DNA from: an uncultured Cytophagales bacterium
GTDB taxonomy: Bacteria > Bacteroidota > Bacteroidia > Cytophagales > Thermoflexibacteraceae
Assembly: GCA_938039675.1 (NCBI GenBank)
Contig: CALHUI010000003.1
Location: 1 to 64,000, forward strand
Direction: 5' to 3'
DNA length: 64,000 nt
Below, in pieces: positions 63,554-64,000 of this stretch (positions within the stretch are counted from its first letter, which is position 1; every line of letters begins with the position of its first letter). The translations under genes and the position numbers were made by a program. The notes under the pieces were generated by a model. The model had not been told where the DNA came from, made no database searches, and worked only from the letters and a program-made list of their open reading frames with translations.

Positions 63554-63607
63554 TGCGCATGGGTTTGCTGTTGCCTTGAAATGGTTGTTATGGTTACTCG
63601 GCTTATT

Positions 63608-63642
63608 CATACCTGACAGGTTTTTAAAACCTGTCAGGTATG
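63608..63642. terminator. Perfect 17-base palindrome after the receptor gene
   Basis: CATACCTGACAGGTTTT (63608-63624) and its exact complement (63626-63642) with a single T between. Lies 31 bp after the receptor stop and is followed on the minus strand by AATAAGC. Related to the hairpin at 8039-8073. It covers the alternative start at 63610 of the Cys-rich gene. Confidence 0.7.
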
Positions 63643-63673
63643 AAGGTTGTCAGGTTTAGAGTGCTTAACTACA

Positions 63674-64000
63674 CTACCAGCCGCTGCCAATGGTTATACC
63701 TGCCTGAAAATGCCTGCCGGGCATGGCGCGCAGCTGAAAATTCTGATAGTCGGCATTGAGCAGGTTGTTTACCCGCAGCAGTATATGAACCTGAACTTTT
63801 TTTATTTGCAAATCTTTGGAAACCACTAAGTTGCTAAGCCAAAATGGTTTGAGCGAGGTTTCATTGTCTGCCGTTGGGTAGCGCGTGCCCGTGTAGTTGG
63901 CATCGGCTTGCAGCAGCCAACCTTTCCAAATAATCGCCGATGAAGCCTGTGCACGATGCAGCGGCGTATAGGGCAACTGCTTGCCTGGCGAACGGTCGTT
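63674..64000 (-). CDS. TonB-dependent outer-membrane receptor, C-terminal part (runs off window)
   Basis: The last 108 codons of a TonB-dependent receptor; the gene begins outside the window. The final strands (AIIWKGWLLQADANYTGTRY; NLVVSKDLQIKKVQVHILLR; VNNLLNADYQNFQLRAMPGR) and the terminal aromatic residue of HFQAGITIGSGW are the beta-signal typical of these barrels. With the downstream DUF5074 lipoprotein, the likely ligand is vitamin B12 (BtuB-like), but iron-chelate is possible. A B12 riboswitch may lie beyond the right edge. Confidence 0.8.
   Translation of the reverse strand, partial: NDRSPGKQLPYTPLHRAQASSAIIWKGWLLQADANYTGTRYPTADNETSLKPFWLSNLVVSKDLQIKKVQVHILLRVNNLLNADYQNFQLRAMPGRHFQAGITIGSGW

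Noticed and set aside
1-64000. tRNA, rRNA or prophage genes
   Set aside because: I looked for cloverleaf-like patterns in gene-free stretches and for phage structural genes and found none; a covariance-model search would be needed to exclude small RNAs.

Overview
The window looks like chromosomal DNA of a Bacteroidota member, most likely a Cytophagales-type gliding bacterium. Reasons: proteins carrying type IX secretion (T9SS) C-terminal sorting domains of both kinds; a Bacteroidota-style LptD, TonB-dependent receptor and DUF5074 surface protein; a YpdA-type bacillithiol-disulfide reductase; few Shine-Dalgarno-like leaders; and several promoters of the TTG/TTTG-N19-TAnnTTTG type. I see no rRNA, tRNA, CRISPR array or intact mobile element.

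Layout. 0.2-11.7 kb: YciO/TsaC-type protein, folD, a RIC-type di-iron repair protein, two decayed genes (LRR protein; exported protein with three in-frame stops), an ArsR regulator, a GT39 glycosyltransferase, a GNAT-like protein, a TPR > nucleoside phosphorylase > NTF2-like run, and a small lipoprotein plus SprT-like protease. 11.7-18.1 kb: one giant T9SS adhesin, split by two one-base losses in A-tracts. 18.1-26.0 kb, minus strand: amidase_3, MCE/MlaD protein, gyrA, TPR protein, outer-membrane protein, ypdA. 26.1-29.3 kb: LptD and an orphan moaE. 29.3-30.2 kb: a gene remnant and repeats. 30.2-34.9 kb, minus strand: SDR, then a CPA2 antiporter > aminopeptidase > mnmD run with overlapping start/stop codons. 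35.0-37.3 kb: an accessory patch with an IS-like remnant, an AT-rich DUF389 gene and a broken small gene. 37.3-45.4 kb: DoxX protein, an orphan PstS followed by a large HAMP-GAF-GAF-SpoIIE phosphatase, hydantoinase B, a decayed PPK2 and two small proteins. 45.4-49.8 kb: PadR > PspC/DUF2807 > GH3. 50.2-51.1 kb: a promoter-terminator unit (sRNA or attenuator) ahead of a frameshifted lysozyme-like gene. 51.3-57.3 kb: smc, QueD/PTPS, ABC-F. 57.7-60.1 kb: MarR regulator (possibly leaderless), PKD lipoprotein, Fsr-type MFS. 60.4 kb to the end, minus strand: a T9SS-exported PGRP amidase, DUF5074 beta-propeller lipoprotein, thioesterase, CWC Cys-rich protein and the 3' end of a TonB-dependent receptor, probably vitamin B12 uptake.

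Two threads stand out. Seven or more loci are broken, and at least three of the breaks are single-base changes in short A-runs; this is either real decay or slippage, or draft-assembly error, and read-level checking would decide. Several compact regulatory units can be read directly: an ArsR palindrome on its own promoter, a promoter embedded in a terminator before mlaD, and a possible small RNA at 50.2 kb. Nothing here is an obvious unknown defence or biosynthetic system. The most original candidates are the small RNA unit, the PstS-phosphatase pair and the PadR-PspC-GH3 operon.
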